Assembly (NCBI GenBank): GCA_030549775.1
Contig: CM060175.1
Coordinates: 13,476,455 to 13,540,454, forward strand
Source of the DNA: Tamarix chinensis
Lineage: Eukaryota > Streptophyta > Magnoliopsida > Caryophyllales > Tamaricaceae
Length of the DNA: 64,000 nt
Direction of reading: 5' to 3'
Shown: positions 37,000 through 47,900 of the stretch, one piece after another
How the letters are laid out: every line of letters starts with the position of its first letter
Position numbering within the stretch: position 1 is the first letter of the stretch
Position numbers and translations under genes: made by a program
Notes under the pieces: model-generated
Seen by the model: the letters and a program-made list of their open reading frames with translations, nothing else
Database searches by the model: none
Told to the model about the DNA's origin: nothing

Positions 37000-38360
37000 G
37001 TAGCGTGCATAACACTCATTGTCAATTTAACATAAATCTTAACAATGACTCATTCTTAACTTATGTACCAATTTTTCAAATCTTTTAGGAGGAATGTTTT
37101 ATAAATAAGTTAGCTAGATTGTTGGATGATTAACTTTGTTAGGCATTGATCGTTCCTTCCTTCTCTAGATCAAGAGTGGAGAAAAACTTCGGTGCTACAT
37201 GATTTGTTTTATCTCCTTTGATATATCCTTCATTTACTTGAGTGATACAAATTGTATTATCCTCATATATCAAAGTGGGATAATCCGTGATTAATTTCAT
37301 AGGACATTCATTTTGTAGGTGTTAAATCATTGATCTTAACAATACGCATTCCCATCCAGTTTCATAAAGGGCAATTAACTCTGCATGATTCAATGATATG
37401 GTAGTCACAGTCTTTTTTATCTCCATAATATTACAATGTTTCCAAATGAAAACACATAACTAGATTGAGATTATGCCTTGTGTGGATCTGATAACTACCC
37501 TACATCTACATATATGATTAGGGTGGCATTTGTATGTGTTTGGTATAATAGTTCGATATCATTGGTACCTCTAAGGTAGCGAAATAAATGTTTAACTCCC
37601 TTCTAAAGCCTTCTTGTTGGTTCCAAACTATGTTTTGACATTAAGTTAATAGAAAAGGTAATGTTGGGGTGTGTATTGTTGGCCAAATACATTAATTCCC
37701 CAATTGCACTCAAATATGGCACTTTAGGGTTAAGGATTTCTTCATTATCCTCATGAGGGCAAAATATATCATCATTTATATTTAGTGAGCAAACCACCAT
37801 TGGAGGGTTGAGCAGGTGTGTTTTATCCATGTGAAATCTCTTTAGAATATTCTCGGTGTATGTTGATTGGTGTATAAAGATACCATATTTATGTTCTCAA
37901 TTTGTAAACCGAGATAAAACTTTATTTTTCCGAGATCTTTCATCTCAAGTTCGTTAATTAAATATCTTGCAGTACTTTCAAGTTCGCCATGTGTTCCAAT
38001 GATATTAATGTCATCAACATAAACTACAATAATGATAAATATAGAATGGGATTGCTTGATGAAAACACATGGGCTAATTGGATTATTTTTAAATCCTCTT
38101 TTAATAAGATATTCACTAAGACGATTGTACCACGTATGTCTATAATGTTTTAATACATATAGTGTTTTTCTTAAATTTATGAAATTTTTTCGTGAGGCTT
38201 CAATTTATGAGATTTGAACAGTTTGAGTCCCTCTGGAACTTTCATATAGGTGTTTATATCAAGTGATCTATATAAATATGCGGTCACACCATCCATAAGG
38301 CACATATCTAGTTTTTGAAAGACAACTAAACCAATTAAGTGTAACAATCTCAATTTCATG
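37000..38360 (-). pseudogene. Ty1/copia pol fragment: reverse transcriptase and RNase H
   Basis: Minus-strand reading from 38,360: MDGVTAYLYRSLDINTYMKV (consensus MDVxTAYLxGxLxxxIYMKxPEG), WYNRLSEYLIKRGF, VYVDDINIIGTHGELE with the catalytic YVDD at 38,010-38,021, MKDLGKIKFYLGLQIE, then VPYLSAIGELMYLAN at about 37,730-37,685, SFNLMSKHSLEPTRR, and finally NIPPKRFEKLVHKLRM near 37,110-37,060 (the '-FTKALP-FxKLV--IGM' end of RNase H). The domain order is normal for copia pol. Gag, protease and most of integrase are missing, and several stops and frameshifts are present. Integrase would lie above 38,360, where the giant LTR begins instead. Confidence 0.9.
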
Positions 38361-38929
38361 GACTAAAATTTTTTTTTCAAAGAGTTCATTGCTGGAGCCT
38401 AAACACAAAATTTAAGGGTGTCAAGCCACATCCAACATAGAAGAGGCGCTCCCTATGTCTAGTTTTATGTCATGTGCAAGGCAAAAGTAACCTCGTACCT
38501 AGGAATTAAATTTGAGAAACACTTGATTCCACCATGATACGGGACATGAACAAGAGGGAAGGAAATATAAATAATGAAAATAGAGGAATGAGAGTCCATA
38601 GAGATATAGAGATATCTAGATAACCATTTGGACTCACTAAAGGCAAGAACATTAAATGTCATAATCAACAATCCTATAAAATGAGGTGTATCTACTCATT
38701 AGAATGAGTAGTGCTCATGAAAATGATGATCAGTACGCTGCATATTGAGTAAGGTAACAATACAGTCATAGTAAGGTCACACAATGACATAAGGTACAAC
38801 ATCGAGGGATAAACATACATATAAATTAACATATGGTGATACCAACTTATTTATGATATTCATATCTCACAATGATAATGACATAATCAAGACCCATAAT
38901 CTTATTTACGTTGAGTTTAATGACCCTAT

Positions 38930-39710
38930 TCTTCTCAACCGAAGGAATAGTATTAATAAAATGTAACCCCAGGGTTCCTAACCACTATTCTATACTAGTG
39001 AAATAGTATCAATAATATACAATCCCAAAGTATAAAGATCATAGCCACTATTATCTACCAGTGGAATGGTATTAATAATATAAAATCTCATGGCAGAATG
39101 CTCCTAACCATTATTCTCGTTTGGTTGAATGGACAGGTACAACTAGTATTGACTCACATAGTGTTTCACTTTAAGTAATTAATATATTATAAATGATTAT
39201 GATCATTTTGATGCTTTATTTCAATCTGAGTTTAGGGACTCCACTATTCTCAACCAGTGGAAAGGTATTAATAATATACAACCCTAAGACATAAGGCTCC
39301 TGGCCACTATTCTAAATCGATGGAATGATATCAATAATATGCAACCTTAGGGTATAAATATCCTAAACACTATTCTCAACCTATGAAATGACATCAATAA
39401 TATACAACCCTAATGCAAAATGCTCTTGGCCACTATTCTCGTCCGGTGGAATGGAAAAGTATAACCAATCCTAATTAATATGGTCTTTCACTTAAATTAT
39501 TAATAGCCTATCAATGATCATGATCCTTCCAAATATTTATTTCAAGTGGCATTCAAAAACCTCACTATTCTCAAGCATTGGAATAGTATCAACAATATAT
39601 AACCTTAGAACAAAATATTCCCGACCACTGTTCTTATCCAATGAAATAGATAGGTACAATCGGTCCTAACTCATATGATCTTTCACTTTAAATGATTAAT
39701 TCTTATTTAG
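38930..39710. repeat. Tandem array in the giant LTR
   Basis: About ten copies of a ~65-75-nt motif: CCACTATTCTCAACCAGTGG-AATGGTATTAATAATATACAACC followed by a variable spacer. They are grouped in three higher-order units. Each higher-order unit ends with a TTCTCGT/CTTAT-GG-GAATGG variant and a CTTTCACTTTAAATGATTAAT block (about 39,160-39,190, 39,480-39,500 and 39,690-39,705). Confidence 0.75.
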
Positions 39711-40739
39711 GGTTATTTATTTCAAGGTCATTACGCAAACACACATATAGAAATTCAAGGCACATGACCTAATATATCCTCTCAATAACAAGTCATATCC
39801 CCCTAAGAAACCATAATTTCATAAGTCAAGTATAGCTTCTCCTTCGATACTTATTTTATCACCAAATTCAATACCCATTATTAAAATATTATTTCTGACA
39901 ACATACTCAAATATCACGGTTTAGCTCTAACATCTTACACATGCAATAATAGCATACCTTTAGGATTATTATTCACATTTTCCCACAGAATCCTAATTTC
40001 ACACTTTAATCATAACTTTTACCATGAGATTCATATAACTACCAAATTTAATATGGATACATAGAATTTCAATATCAATAACATATCCAGAATTTAAGTT
40101 CAAATTCCAACATTTCACACATATGATAATAGTTCCGCACTAGGGTTACTATTTCCACTATTCTCATTTATTCGACTTAGATTATTCATATTTACTTCAA
40201 ACATTTAACATAACATACTTAACATATTTTGAACCAATTAAAGCCTTAAATACCCAAAATTTTATTTTTTAACCTATATTGACCAAAATACCCCTAAGTT
40301 AGCTAAAATATCCACATTCCCACAAAAACCTTATGAGTACCGTTATGATTGATTTTTCAACCTCCTATATATATTATCATCATAAAAATGCATAACCAAC
40401 ATCATCTATATATTCTGCATACCCCACAATATTCACAAAACGAATGTTTCCACAATTGTTTTACTTTTACATCATATGGTACAATATATACATCATTAAT
40501 ATGACAACATGATCCATATAACATTTTCAAGTATGATATCACATACAAATACACATATTGCACATAAATTCTTTAACTATGACATGTATCCTTACCTAAG
40601 CATCTTTGGTTTCTAAGCATGTAAGACTTACGATTCATTCTCTAATACCACTGGAATATTACCTAGAAGTTAAAATACACAAGATTATACTTAGTAAAAT
40701 TAATTTAGAAAAAACTAAGGCAAAGGAGAGGGAGGAAAA

Positions 40740-41430
40740 ATAGTGATAACTGAAAAGTGGATGGCTTGGCTAAGGGTGGTGCACGATGGAGGCCACGACG
40801 ACGGTGTGGTGACAAACATAATGGTGGTTGGTAGTTAAAGTGATGGTGCTGTTAAGGGTGGTGGTGATAGTAGCGATTAAGGTGGTGGTTTGGTGGTGGT
40901 GGTGATAGTGATAGTGATGGTGGCAGCTAGGACAGTGGTGATGGTTGGCAACTGGCAACTAGGCAGAGAGAGAAAAGAAAAGAAAGTAAAGGAAATTGGG
41001 GGCTAGGGTTGTGGTTAACGGTAGGAGAAAGGGCAAGAAGGGATGGGGAAAAGGAGTAAAAGGAAAAAAGGACCTGATAATTTTTATACATTTATGGGAG
41101 AAGAGGGAGAGGAAGAAGGTGATGGGGAAGAATGGGTTGGGTTAGGCACGTAGGGGTAGGTGAGGGAAATGGTAGAGGTGTTAGGTTAAGGAGATGGTGT
41201 GGTGTAGGGACAGTCGGCGAAGCCTAGGAGTTGTAGGGTTGCAGTGGTGCATGGCTAAGAAGGGAGGGGAAGGACGATGGGCGTACGGGGTAAGGCCCTA
41301 TTTGGCTTAAAAGGGAAAGGAGAAAGGGAAAGGAAGAAGGAGAAGGTCGACGGGGGAGGGAGATAGGCTGGGTTGGGGTACAACCTAAAGGAAGAGAAAA
41401 AAGAAAAGAAAGGAGAGAAAAAGAAATGGA
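40740..41430. repeat. Purine-rich segment of the giant LTR
   Basis: GGT/GGA-rich on the plus strand, with GTGGTGGT runs at 40,840-40,925 and an unbroken ~40-nt purine tract (about 41,387-41,426). Confidence 0.6.
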
Positions 41431-41607
41431 AAATTCCAAGAGTTAAGATTATGTTTAAAAATTAAGAAATTAATCTAAATTTTTTCTATCAATTACCTCA
41501 TGTTAGGGTTAGGCTAAAAAAAATATAACGACCCAAAAAATTAAAATTTAGATTAGGTGAAAATATTAATTAGATGAGATGAAAATTAGATGAAGTTTAG
41601 GGTATTA

Positions 41608-41808
41608 CGTTAAGAATCTCAATGTTGTTATAATTTGATATTGTCAAACGGGGCCCTAATGGATCATTGTCCGTACTATTTATTTGAAGTTCTGGTAGGT
41701 AAGTTTGAGTAAGATTGTCGTGTGAAGATAAACAGCATTACTAGTCCCAGAGTTCGGTGGGAGTAATCGAGGGAAAAAGCGGGAAAGGTAGGAACCGGAG
41801 AAAGTGAT
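41608..41808 (+). promoter_or_regulatory. Short proximal promoter / 5' UTR of the MSI4-like gene
   Basis: Only 201 bp separate the LTR end from the ATG. A weak TATA-like TACTATTTATTT lies at about 41,674-41,685. The last 90 bp are purine-rich (GGGAAAAAGCGGGAAAGG), as in a 5' UTR. An in-frame TAA at 41,764-41,766, with no ATG between it and 41,809, supports 41,809 as the first usable start of this exon. No experimental start site is implied. Confidence 0.4.
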
Positions 41809-41963
41809 ATGACATCGTCGAAAGGGGAAGGGGGAGGAGGAGAAGGGAAGCACCAGGAGGAGTTGACGGTGGACGAGAGGTACACACAATGGAAGTCATG
41901 GGTGCCGATTCTCTACGACTGGCTCGCTAACCATAACCTTGTTTGGCCTTCTCTCTCTTGCCG
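41809..41963 (+). CDS. MSI4: MSI4-like exon 1 (residues 1-51)
   Basis: Gly/Glu-rich start, then VDERYTQWKSW and NHNLVWPSLSC. Donor GT at 41,964 after CG (phase 2). Confidence 0.92.
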
Positions 41964-44900
41964 GTCCGTACACTCTCCGTCCTCGTTTTATAAAATTGTC
42001 TTCGTTTTCTGTTGACTTTTCTTTGTTTTTGGATGAAATTGAGGCATAGAGACGTGAAAAAGTGGACTTGACGACTTCAAATTTTGAGTGGGAAATAATA
42101 TTAGAGTAGAAAAATATGAATTTCGAATATGTTGAAAACCTAGGCGAAGAAGTTGTGGTTTGGGGGTTTGAATCTTGGTGCATGTGGGTTTGAACTCCTC
42201 GCGCGATAACATTAAGGGAAATGCTGATTGATCCTTGGTTTAATTTGGACCTTCGGGAGTTTATGGAATAAAGGGCTGGCACGAAGTTTATTTTTCTGAA
42301 GAAAATTTCGCCAATTGGCCGCCATTCTGTGTTTTTCATGTAACAATGTGGGTCTATTGTGCCTTGCTTCTATGAACATGAGGTAGAAATGTGGTTCTAG
42401 ATGAGATAATATGTAATTCTTTGAATGTCATGTGGTGCAGCTCTGCATGGATCACCTTAATTATTGATAATTCAGGCAGTGAGCCTACCTGGTAGCTTAG
42501 GATTGTTTTGCTGTCTGAGAGTGGTCAATCAGCTGACATGTGTATTAGTGTAAATCTAGTTTGGTTTTATCATTTTGGCATTCAGTTCTGCGCTGTGTCT
42601 GAATTATATTTTCTGCTATGCTGTAGATGGGGCCCACTACTAGAGCAAGCAACATACAAGAATCGACAACGGCTTTACCTTTCAGAACAGGCAATCTACT
42701 CATCCCAACCACACAATTTTCTGATTAATGTTCAGTATCTCTTTTGAATTGATCAAGTAGGCCTTTTTTTGATCAAATAAGTGGGTTTGTAATTGTAAGT
42801 AAAACCTCAAACAATTATTGCTGATAAGTTCGACTAATTTTTTCCCACAATTCAGGATTACTGTTTAGAACTAGATTTGTTTATCATATTTAATCTTTTG
42901 GCTTTCTATTTATTTTATTTGTGTATAATAATTGTTGTCAGCACCTGACTGTTCTGATTGTGTATTTCCATCATTGTACTCATTCTTTTTAGTATCTCTT
43001 ATTTTCAGACCGATGGCAGTGTTCCAAATACGCTTGTCATAGCAAATGTTGAGGTTGTTAAGCCTAGGGTAGCTGCTGCCGAGCACATATCTCGTGTAAT
43101 TTCTCCCTTATTTTAGATTTTATGACCATACATTATTGAGCATGTTAATGTTATTCTCTTAATGATTGTGTCACCTGGTTGATTTGTTGCTCTTGATTAT
43201 CCAGTTCAATGAAGAGGCTAGATCCCCTTTTGTCAAAAAGTTTAAAACCATCATACATCCTGGAGAGGTATGCATAGTTCTTAATGCTATTGCTTTCTGT
43301 GCATTCTGCTCCTCGTATCTGGATAGCTTTTGAATGGCTGTATCTTATGGGTTGAAGGTGGCTGGAGACTTAGATGTGCACTTTTATGCTTTTGGTTTTC
43401 TCAACATGCAGGGCATAAGCTTTTATCAATTATCATCTCAACATGCACCATGGTGGGACCTTGCTTTGTGTGTTGCGTTGCCATGCCTCATAAACTAGGC
43501 CTCAACTCTTTCTTATTAGTTCTCCACTACCGCGGAGTTCCTCCTCCACCGCACATCACTTGTTGATCCAACACCACCACAACACCACTTGTTGTTCCAA
43601 TGCACCACCACTCTGATTGTAGATCTAACACACCACCGAATCACACATTTTGTTGTCACCGACCATGCTCTTTTGCTATTACTAAAATATATTTTGATTT
43701 TGATGTAGTGCTAAGGGTTTGTTGATTTTAGACTTTCTGTTGTTTGGAACTTTTTGGTTTGATGTAATAGCTGTCCTCTTGATCCTCTTGATAGGCTTGC
43801 AAAGAAGATTGTTATTGGAGTTTGCTCATACTTCGTTTCTAGTGTCAACCTGGTTTTAGGGATTTTGTAGAATAAGGTTCTTATCTTATTCGGTAAGTTA
43901 GTGTTAGTTACACTAACACTAACTAAGTAGTTAGTATGAACCCACATCACTAGTAGGGTATAGGGAAGCTTACATGTACACATTCTCATGTCAATTAGTT
44001 TGAAGTAGTGGACTTATTGATCCAGAAAATCTATTTTATGGATATTGCTTTAAGTTCATAGGTAGATAAAGTATCAATATTAGTAAAAATACTTTTGGCA
44101 TTGGCCATAAATAAGTGAAAGAAAAATTGTAATAATAATTCATGATAGTAGCGATAATAATAATTGTCATATTGGTAATAAATAAATTAGTACCAAGTCA
44201 AATGATAAGTTGGTCCAAATTTTCCAATTATCTATTTTGTTTTAACTAAAGTTCAAATTTGTTCTATTTTTATTACTGTATTTTTTATATTTGCCCTATT
44301 TTAGTTTAATTACTACTAGGTGACTAAAATAGTACTAATTTAAAATTATCATGACTAAACTAGTATAAATTTAAAATTTAGTTCGTAATATAGTAAAAAT
44401 GAAAGCACAATGTCTCACTTAGGACATTTGGCTAAGTAGGGTGACCTAAGTAATAACCGTCTCAATTAGTGCTAGTGATACAGTAGTCATACAGGTAACA
44501 ACAAATGTCGATAGATAAGACAATGTAGAGCAACAAGGCCATAATAACATATAATCACAAGAACAAACAATGGGAGTAGCTAGGATAACAAAAACTATAT
44601 CAATTTAAATAAAAATAAGCAAAATATGTACATAGAGTACACTACTCAACTAGCCACCAAAATAAACAAATAAAAGTGACAACTCACTTTTAAGTTCCAA
44701 GTTATGAGGATATAGGCCATGTATTTAAGTGAATCCTTAGTTACCATAACTTCCTATATTGAGAGACATGTCCTTAGTAAGTTCTATTATGTTAAAGTCT
44801 TAGCTGATCACTCAAGTTATGATTCCTTGTTCTGCCTCTTCATCTCTTCTTCTCTTATTATCTCTTAAACAAATCTTTTCACATCTCCTCACTGGTGCAT

Positions 44901-47900
44901 TTCATTGTCATCTCATAGCACCTATACCATCTCAATCTCACTTCATATCTTGCCTTCAAGCCTTACGTACCTTATTTCTTGATTGCGTCTCTTCTAGTAG
45001 AATTCCACATATAATAAAGTATTCTCATATTCACCGCCTTCAATTTACTAAATTGAATTTGCTTGATTGACCAACACTCTCACCCCTAAATCATAGCCGG
45101 CTTGATAGCCACTTGATAGAAATTTCCCTCAAGTTTAAGTGCTACTTTCTTGTTTCTTATATTCCTGAAGCTTTTTGCCATATCATCCACCCTGTGTGCA
45201 CTCGGTGTACAATTTCTTCATTTAACTCTTCATCACCTTATATGATACCTTAGATATTTAAAACTATCATTCTTTGGTATAAAATTTGTCCCAACTATTA
45301 CATCAAACTTTGAGACATTATTGCCTCCCTAGAAAGTTTAGCTTATATATGATTTAGTCCTCAATTTGACACCCTTAGACTCTAATTAATCCGTTCCTAA
45401 TTCCATTAGCACCTTTTGTCTCATCAACTAATATAACGAATTTTGTAAATAACATACACCATGACACATCCTCTTGTATTAACTTGATAAGTTCATCCAA
45501 GAAAAGGACCTGAAGCTAAATCTTTAACTCAAATTAGAAAATGTCTACTATCCTTGCTTGGAATCCTCACACAATGCATATCTCTAAGCACCTCCACTAA
45601 ACTACATTAAATACTTAGTTAAATGTTGTCTCTTGATCAATCTCTAGGTCATGTGGGAATGTGTATGAATTTTTTATTTTATTTTTTATGTTTCTGGCAT
45701 GAAACCAACATGGTTTCTAATATGGATGTATCTTGCCTCATTCCCATTTGATCACTTGCTCTATAATTTCAATGTATTTGAGTGATGTAATACCTTTGTT
45801 GTTGCTATGGATATCCTTTTACTCTTACATAGAGGGCTCATGGTGCAATTCCTACATTCATCGAGCATCTTTGCAGGCTTAAGAAAAACATTGAACAACT
45901 TCGTTAACCAAGCAAGACCTCATTATCTTAGGAACTTCCATAACTCCACTGTCTTTTTAGATTTCATGTTACGTAAAGCTAGGTTCCATGGAAATGTTAG
46001 ATGTCAAGTATTACATGATTCCAAAATGCGTAGAAGATGGAATTGTAAGTTAAAATAGTAGGTGACGTTTTTAAAATATTGAGTTGAATTTTTTTTCCAA
46101 GGGTATAGTGGGAACTAGAGGAGAAGAATCATAAGCAATCGAACACATACCTTCGCAGAACATGTGGCAAGATCGAAAGGAGGAAAATTGGTCACCTTCA
46201 AAATATAGTTCCCACCTTCCGCCTACTTTTGCATGAGAAACATACACGATCCAATGTTGGCGTAGTGGAGTTACAAGAGATGAGAAAGGATGAACAGAGA
46301 GAGGAGTGCGAGTGCAAACATCATCGCTTTCATTTCTCTCCTAGGATTGTGTCTTGTTTTTTAAGTATTATGTCTCTCTTAGTGGACTTTTGCATAGGCT
46401 TATGCTATGTTTAGTCATTTAGACTAACTTCACTAATTGTTTGTTCTATATTTACTAAACCTATTATCAACTCTTAAATAATTATTTATCTCTCTTGTAG
46501 TCATTAATATTTCTTTTAATAAATATATATATTAATTATTAGTCCATTGAATAAAATTCAATTATTATTGATAGTTATTTAACCATACTAGTATTAGTAC
46601 TTTGAATAATATAGTAGAATATTTATATTTTACTTTCTTTTTTGATTTATTTTGTGATGTTTGATGTTCCTTAATGTTCTTGCTTCTTAGTTTTATATAT
46701 GTATATATGTGTATGCCCTTTCCCCATTTCTAGAGTTCTTGTTTATGCATTTTCGTTCTTGTTTTCATGTAACCTATATATAAGCTTAACTCCCCTCCTC
46801 TTTTGTTATCTGCCTGTTGTATTAATGTGGCTCCATGTTGAGTTCCCCTAAACAAATGTCATAATCTCAAATCTCATTGAAAAGCTTTTAAAAGTAAGTG
46901 TGCCACCTCTTCTTGATGTTAACCTCATCCACATGAACCTGTCCTCCTCTCTCCTTTATGCATCTCACTAGGTCTAAATGTCTTGCTTTTTTCTCTTTAT
47001 ACTTGGCTAACTTGAAAACATCCCTTACTTCCTCATTTGTATCCATTCTCTGATACAAATCCTTCTAAGCTCTGATTTGGTTGTCAGCTATTGCCTTCTT
47101 AGTTTGCTTCTTAGTCTACCTAGGCTTTTCTCTATTAGACACCCTATCTTATGTATAGTTATTGCTTAAGGCCTTGTTGTCTTTTGTTTTTATCCTTAAT
47201 TTTCACTTAGACCTCCTCATTTCACCACCATGCCTAATTTCTAATTTGAGTTATTGCTCGTAACCACTAAAAGTTGTCAAGTTGCATGCTTGATATGTTT
47301 TGCAACTACATGCTACATTTTGTTTGCGTAACCCTTCCACAATTCACCTAGCAATACCTTGTCATGGAGTTCAATTGACGTGTCCTCGTTCAACCTCCAT
47401 CATTTGATCTCGATGCCTCCTTCCTCTAACTCTTAACAACCACCTCCATAATGAGCAACTTTTGTTAACACTCCATGGGATGAACTTATAATCCGTGCAT
47501 TCAAGTTGGCTCCCGCACCTATGAAAATCCTTCAGTCTTGCCAATGCCACTCTTGAGAAAGATTTGGCTAGCAACAAATAAAATGGAAACACTAATGAGT
47601 ACTCCAATAATATATTTCCTTCTTCCTTTGTATTTTACTCTTTATCTGTAGCCTCAAAGAGCACTTTCTTAACCAACCGCTCTATCCCTATATGACAATT
47701 AGGCTTTGTTTGGATGAATGATTTCTAAATAAATTTATTTTAAAAGAGTTTTTTAAATTTTCTCTAACCTAAATACTTTGTTTGGGCACCCTAAAATAGA
47801 ATTTAGATGCTCCTCGAAAGTTTTGAAATCCATGATAAAATTCCACCAAATAAAATCCCGGATGAGTTTATGGTGTGGTTACATTGTCTCATGGGTAAAA

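Larger units (their letters stand above)
38460..41607. mobile_element. Giant gypsy-like LTR next to the MSI4 gene
   Basis: Contains the family block at 38,690-38,780 (ATGAGTAGTGCTCATGAA, GATCAGTACGCTGCAT, GAGTAAGGTAAC), a tandem array (38,930-39,710), TGACCAAAATACCC at 40,281, TATCCTTACCTAAGCATC at 40,587 and a purine-rich segment (40,740-41,430). It ends GGGTATTACG at 41,598-41,607. The start is not sharp because it abuts the copia fragment, so the copy is at least 3.1 kb. The end is 201 bp upstream of the MSI4 start codon. Open frames inside (for example 40,770-40,958 and 41,224-41,439, minus) come from low-complexity GGTGGT/GGGAAAG sequence. Confidence 0.65.
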
